Shown: positions 62,042 to 64,000 of the stretch, in pieces
Position numbering within the stretch: the stretch's first letter is position 1
How the letters are laid out: every line of letters starts with the position of its first letter
Assembly (NCBI GenBank): GCA_027625915.1
Contig: JANTQA010000036.1
Coordinates: 3,715,501 to 3,779,500 of the forward strand
Source: Anaeramoeba flamelloides
Taxonomy: Eukaryota; Metamonada; Anaeramoebidae
Direction: 5' to 3'
DNA length: 64,000 bases
Translations under genes and position numbers: made by a program
Notes under the pieces: generated by a model
Told to the model about the DNA's origin: nothing
The model's database searches: none
What the model saw: only the letters and a program-made list of their open reading frames with translations

Positions 62042-63479
62042 CTATTTGAATTTTTTATTTTTATTTTTATTTAATGTTTTTAGAATTATTTTTTATTTTA
62101 GAAAAGTGAAATTGAATTGAATCGAATTTTTTTTTTTATGAAAATTGTTTTGTTACTTTTTTCAAAAATGAAAATAAAACGTGTTTCGAAATATTGTTGT
62201 TGATATTTAGTTTATTTTAATACTTGTTTTATACACATAAATACAATAATACTCTTTTCAAAAATTTGCTGGATTTTTTAAAATTATAGCCTAAATTTGT
62301 AAAAAGACAAACATTCAATCTATAATTTTTAAAGTTAAACAAATGAAAAAAAACAAAATCCTTATTTATCTGAACTAATTATATTGACATTGAAATTACC
62401 ATATCAAAAAAGGAGATATTTTAAAACAGAAACGTTATTATAACAATAATCGTCTATATTTTCAAATTTATATTATTTGATTGTTTTTTTGTTCAAAATT
62501 TTCAAGGAATTTTTTTTTTTTTTTTCTTGATTACTTTTCATTTTTTGAAAAGCAAAAAGTTGAGAGAAACTAATAAAAATGATTAAACAGACTAAAGAGA
62601 ACAGTTTGATGATGTGCTCTGAAAACTTTTTTAGTTTTTATTTTTTGAAAATGATTTTTCTTTTTATTGTTTATACTTTTTCCAAATTTCCATTTCCTTT
62701 TTTAAGTTGTTTGTGTTTCCTTAGGTTCCCCCCTTTTGTTTTTTTTAGGTGTTTGGAGGATGCAAAAGGAATAAAAAATCATTATAAGAATTGGTAGACT
62801 TGGTCATGACTAAGCTAGCCAAACTTGTTCATGATCAGATCTAAAACGAATCGAACTGGACTTATGCAACTGAAGAGAACTGAATCCAACAAATGCGATC
62901 TGAAAAGCTAACTGAAGTGAACCGAATTGAACTTTCCGTACAATCTGTCAAGTCGTTACTTTTACTGGTTTTTTGCTGTTGAGTCGGTATCTTGTACTGG
63001 GATATTGCGAAAACAAGATTTGGGAAACTTGTAAAAAAAAATTTAAAAAAAAAATCAAAAAAAATAAAAAAGTAACAGAAAACAAAATTTTGAAAATCAA
63101 ATCTTTTTCTTAAAAACCTGGCATTTTATAGATTCAACCCATCTATAAAGTTCGAAATTAAAACTTAATAAAGTAACTGTATTTCGTTTGATCTATAGTT
63201 GTTCAAATATTTGGATCTCTTTATTAAAACAAATTATGATAGAGATCCAAAAAAATTTCGAAAAAAAAGAAAACAACCACCAACCCACTCAACATTTGGG
63301 GTACAAAAATAACTTTTCAATGAAGTTTTTATTTTTTCTATTATTTTTACTCTCTTTTATTTTCTTGCTTTTCATTCTTTTTTATTTGTCTTTGTTTAGA
63401 AATAATTTTTTCTTTTCATTTTTTAAAGAAAAGATATCCTATGAGTTATAATCTTGCCTAAATTATAATTAGTGAGAAA
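62042..63479. other. Presumed Ras intron, no exon found
   Basis: Holds no P-loop exon on the minus strand. 62785-63000 is less AT-rich and has loose repeats of GAACTGAA-like words; its nature is unknown. Confidence 0.4.
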
Positions 63480-64000
63480 AAACTCTAAATCAATTTAGTG
63501 TTTCAGGAAGTGCCATAGAGTGTCGTAGAGTGACTCACTTTTCCAGAACCCAAAAGAATAGAGAAAAATCTGTCAAGATTTTATTGAATTCTTTTGAATT
63601 CTGGAAAATCGCCGTTAGGTTTTTTTTTTACTTTTTGAAATTAAAAGAAATTTTCGAAATTTTCTTTTTATTTCTAAAATTAAAAAAAACCGCCGTTAGG
63701 TTTTCTTGGGTTTTCTGTTTATCTGTAAATTCTTTTGAATTCTGGAAAACCTAGGCACTTGACGGCACTTGACAGCCCTCTACAGCCCTCTACAGCCCTC
63801 TACAGCCCTTGATGGCACTTCCTGAATTCCTAATTTGAATAAGAGATATTATTGAATCAAGTAAGAGAGCGAATCTGGTCAATTCTCTCAAGAATCGTAT
63901 CCACAACCCTCATAAATCGAGAGGGGCTTTGCTCCTATTCCATTCAGGTTCCATTTTTATAATATGTCAAAAAGATTCAAATCGGTCAGACAATTTCTTC
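63480..64000 (-). repeat. SINE-like repeat with palindromic tail, copy 2 (cut by window end)
   Basis: The reverse complement matches 42690-43215, for example CGATTTGAATCTTTTTG, then ATTATAAAAATGGAACCT. The tail (63502-63826) is bounded by TTCAGGAAGTGCCAT and its exact reverse complement. It contains tandem 10-bp units (CTACAGCCCT) and paired CCGTTAGGTTTT segments. The tRNA-like head, seen in copy 1, would lie beyond the window. Confidence 0.65.

Overview
The window is nuclear DNA of an AT-rich, intron-bearing, probably amoeboid protist. Long homopolymers, poly-Asn tracts, GT-AG introns, a standard stop-codon set (TAA, TAG and TGA all end genes) and a gene set of BEACH/ALFY-LvsA, C2, TOM1-like, Ras, USP and kinase-NACHT-WD40 proteins all fit. 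An anaeramoebid or an amoebozoan are the best guesses; the sequence alone does not decide between them.

Layout. 1-9.7 kb, minus strand: a giant ALFY/LvsA-type BEACH gene in three reading-frame blocks. Its BEACH domain stops at a splice donor near position 1289 with no continuation visible. 9.8-14.6 kb: gene-poor, with a Tc1-type short element and a G-run hairpin. 14.7-15.9 kb, minus: a complete three-exon C2-domain gene with a Met/Asn/Gln-repeat tail. 16.6-19 kb: a second Tc1-type copy, a perfect 181-bp foldback and another short inverted-repeat element. 20.3-21.1 kb, minus: the last two exons of a TOM1/GPR137-like membrane protein. 21.9-26.3 kb: nested, inverted copies of a TTAAGGG-ended element family. 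27.8-30.6 kb, plus: a two-exon ubiquitin-specific protease. 32.7-33.6 kb, plus: ribosomal protein eS10 in three exons. 34.3-39.9 kb: non-autonomous transposons. 40.6-50.0 kb, plus: one C2-TPR-PH-CaaX gene whose two exons are about 7.6 kb apart. The intron holds a pogo-type transposon, Tc1 remnants, short elements and a tRNA-headed repeat. 50.8-56.8 kb, minus: a kinase-NACHT-pentapeptide-WD40 receptor-like gene broken by one +1 shift. 57-61.5 kb: repeats. 61.6-62.0 kb, minus: the last exon of a Ras-family GTPase. 63.5-64 kb: the second copy of the tRNA-headed repeat, inverted.

The genes are mostly signalling, membrane-traffic and housekeeping functions and do not form an operon-like unit. The strongest candidate for an unusual system is the kinase-NACHT-WD40 protein, which has the layout of an NLR/STAND immune or signalling receptor. 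A second theme is that mobile elements have stretched introns so far that several genes (BEACH, TOM1-like, Ras) appear as orphaned terminal exons. Several long genes also show single-base frame breaks, mostly in homopolymers. These may be sequencing errors, decay or, less likely, real frameshifting.
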